Assembly: GCF_001017175.1 (NCBI RefSeq)
Contig: NZ_LCYG01000015.1
Location: 62,001-126,000 of the forward strand
Origin: Microvirga vignae
GTDB taxonomy: Bacteria > Pseudomonadota > Alphaproteobacteria > Rhizobiales > Beijerinckiaceae
Direction: 5' to 3'
Length of the DNA stretch: 64,000 nucleotides
Below the pieces are notes generated by a model. That model had not been told where the DNA came from, made no database searches, and saw only the letters and a list, made by a program, of their open reading frames with translations. This document shows, piece after piece, positions 62,408 through 64,000 of the stretch. The number at the start of each line of letters is the position of its first letter. Within the stretch, counting starts at the first letter, position 1. Position numbers and translations under genes: made by a program.

Positions 62408-63258
62408 GCGCCCTCACCCGCGCCCAGGCCCTCAGGAACCTGCGCCGGACACTCTCCGAAGCGGGTTTCGAAACGGCTGCCCTGGACGCGCGCCTCCTCC
62501 TTCTGTCGGTTCTGCACGTCCCGGCAACAGAGCTCATCACCAACCCCGATGTGCCGCTGACCACCGATGAGGCCGATCGGTTCGAGGCCGTCACCCGCCG
62601 CCGACTCGCCCATGAGCCGGTGGCGCGAATCGTCGGGGAGCGGGAGTTCTGGGGCCTGCCCTTTGCCCTTTCACCTGAGACTCTCGTGCCGCGCCCGGAC
62701 ACGGAAACCGTGGTGGCGACGGCGCTCGACCTCCTGCCTGATCGGCAAATACCTCTGCGCATGGCGGATTTCGGCACCGGCTCGGGCTGCCTGCTCGTCG
62801 CCCTCCTGCACGAGCTGCCCCAGGCCACCGGACTTGGGGTGGATCTCTCGCCCGGCGCCCTCAGGACCGCCCGGCGGAACGCCTGGGCCAACGGCGTGGG
62901 CCGGCGCAGCTTTTTCGCCTTGTCCCACTGGGCGGATGCGATTGCGGGCCGCTTCGACCTGATCGTCTCCAACCCGCCCTATATCGCGTCCCCGGTCATT
63001 CCGACCCTTGACCAGGAGGTGCGGGAGCATGATCCGGTCCTTGCTCTCGATGGCGGCCCCGATGGACTGGAGCCTTATCGAATCCTGCTCGGCGAGGCGA
63101 AGCGCCTCCTGGTTCCCGGCGGGCTTCTGGTGGTCGAGATCGGCTATGACCAAGCCGAAGATTTACGAAGCTTGGCCGCAACTCATGGCCTTGAAATCCT
63201 CAAAGTCGCACACGATCTATCTAACAACCCCCGATGTGTTGCCATGAGGCATCCTTGA
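62404..63258 (+). CDS. prmC: Release factor glutamine N5-methyltransferase
   Basis: 284 residues, GTG start overlapping the fosX stop. PrmC methylates the GGQ glutamine of RF1 and RF2. The SAM loop DFGTGSGCLL (122-131) and catalytic SNPPYIAS (NPPY at 190-193) are intact, with the N-terminal release-factor-binding helical domain and VPRPDTETVV. Normally it directly follows prfA; here fosX lies between. Confidence 0.97.
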   Translation: MSALTRAQALRNLRRTLSEAGFETAALDARLLLLSVLHVPATELITNPDVPLTTDEADRFEAVTRRRLAHEPVARIVGEREFWGLPFALSPETLVPRPDTETVVATALDLLPDRQIPLRMADFGTGSGCLLVALLHELPQATGLGVDLSPGALRTARRNAWANGVGRRSFFALSHWADAIAGRFDLIVSNPPYIASPVIPTLDQEVREHDPVLALDGGPDGLEPYRILLGEAKRLLVPGGLLVVEIGYDQAEDLRSLAATHGLEILKVAHDLSNNPRCVAMRHP

Positions 63259-63334
63259 CCATGCAGGGTGAGGCATTCTTGCCTCAGGCGGGGGTAAAAG
63301 CTGAAAAATGGCTTGTTGGACCGGGAGGAACCCG

Positions 63335-63565
63335 CTAGATTCGATCATAGAGATCGTCCTCGGTCGTAAGAAAACGGTAGCTCCCGAGGGGAGCATGCCG
63401 GAAGACCAAACGATATCCATCGCGCAGGCAGGGGCTTTTGAACAGCCGGGCGCGATCATCTGAACCCGATACTGAAGGATAGTCAGGCGCACGATTGAGC
63501 GTCTTGACTGAACGACAGACGGTTTGCCACGCGAACGGTGGGCGTCGAGCCCGTTCGGTGAACAT
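63335..63565 (-). CDS. Doubtful small protein
   Basis: 76 residues. The C-terminal part (DGYRLVFRHAPLGSYRFLTT) looks protein-like, but there is no ribosome site at the ATG 63565 and no recognised family. It is opposite in direction to its neighbours. The 360-base gap 63259-63618 also contains a 7-bp hairpin TGAGGCA/TGCCTCA at 63269-63286 just past prmC, without a T tract. Confidence 0.25.
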   Translation of the reverse strand: MFTERARRPPFAWQTVCRSVKTLNRAPDYPSVSGSDDRARLFKSPCLRDGYRLVFRHAPLGSYRFLTTEDDLYDRI

Positions 63566-63618
63566 TGGCTTGCATATCGCGTGGGCTTTAAGAACCAGCG
63601 AGGCTCGTAGAGCAAAAA

Positions 63619-64000
63619 ATGAGACCAGGACAAAACAGGCGTATGCGCGGTCGCAACCGCAACAACGGAAACAAGGGGCCGAATCCCCTGACCAAGAGCT
63701 ATGAGTCGAACGGCCCGGACGTGAAGATCCGCGGCACGGCTCAGCATATCGCCGAGAAATACAGCCAGCTCGCCCGAGATGCTCAGGCCAGCGGCGATCC
63801 GGTGGCGGCGGAAAACTATTTCCAGCATGCCGAGCACTATTACCGCATCATCGCCGCCGCCCAGGAGCAGCTGCGTGAGCAGTATGGCTACCAGCAGCGT
63901 TTCGACGAGGAAGGCGACGAAGAGGGCTTTGCTCAAGGCGAGCGCCCGAGCTTCGAGCGCGCCGGTGCCGGCAATGGCGAGGACACGGATTTCGGCTCCC
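63619..64000 (+). CDS. DUF4167 domain protein (truncated by window edge)
   Basis: At least 127 residues, running off the right edge. MRPGQNRRMRGRNRNNGNKG is a basic, Asn/Arg-rich start followed by the DUF4167 core (KIRGTAQHIAEKYSQLARDA and NYFQHAEHYYRIIAAAQEQL), after which it becomes acidic and low-complexity. Basic N-terminus suggests nucleic-acid binding; function unknown. The position after prmC is conserved in Rhizobiales and supports the taxonomic reading. Confidence 0.9.
   Translation, partial: MRPGQNRRMRGRNRNNGNKGPNPLTKSYESNGPDVKIRGTAQHIAEKYSQLARDAQASGDPVAAENYFQHAEHYYRIIAAAQEQLREQYGYQQRFDEEGDEEGFAQGERPSFERAGAGNGEDTDFGS

Overview
The window is 64 kb of a high-GC alphaproteobacterial chromosome, most likely order Hyphomicrobiales (Rhizobiales) and perhaps Methylobacteriaceae/Microvirga. 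This placement rests on gene families, on conserved gene orders (ubiG|lysC-ptsP-prfA-prmC-DUF4167, secA|PPIase-argJ-mutT, phaR|phaA-phaB, methyltransferase|comF-grxC-nitrilase) and on the intergenic repeats; it is an inference. No rRNA, tRNA, CRISPR array, transposase or prophage gene was seen.

Layout: 1-10.8 kb holds the 5' end of a membrane-anchored protein (possibly a HAMP/trehalose-6-phosphate synthase), a type I secretion pair (HlyD adaptor and ABC permease/ATPase), an unknown coiled-coil membrane protein, a cioAB-type cytochrome bd operon with a DUF2474 gene carrying an in-frame repeat insertion, a metallo-beta-lactamase-fold hydrolase, topoisomerase IB and a SemiSWEET transporter. 10.9-23 kb: glycosyltransferase, methyltransferase, ispG, kup, GNAT, EamA exporter, a small membrane protein behind a structured leader, polyprenyl synthase, mtgA, rpmF and a degenerate GGDEF-EAL protein. 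23-32 kb: polyhydroxybutyrate genes (phaR, phaA, phaB, extra SDR), YddG-like exporter, GNAT, gloB, methyltransferase, accA. 32-40.6 kb: L,D-transpeptidase lipoprotein, DUF2236 oxygenase, secA, parvulin isomerase, argJ.

40.6-44.9 kb is an accessory island between argJ and mutT. It is visibly more AT-rich in its gaps and encodes two secreted Gly-rich repeat proteins, an isoprenylcysteine-methyltransferase-like membrane protein and a lipoprotein with the same Gly-Gly repeat tail. 45-64 kb returns to housekeeping genes: mutT, EamA exporter, thioesterase, Fe-alcohol dehydrogenase, DUF427, methyltransferase, comF, grxC, nitrilase-family amidase, DUF1178, phosphoesterase, MFS/LysR pair, nhaA, ubiG, lysC, ptsP, prfA, a fosX wedged by overlapping codons between prfA and prmC, and the start of a DUF4167 gene.

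Two families of long palindromic repeats sit in most of the larger gaps. Family 1 is a double hairpin of about 110-150 bp, with eight copies plus a remnant. Family 2 is a GTCAT...ATGAC palindromic family with seven full or partial copies. The most unusual observations are the family 1 copy inside the DUF2474 coding sequence, the leader at 18.3-18.5 kb with mutually exclusive stems, the Gly-rich repeat island, and fosX inside the release-factor operon.
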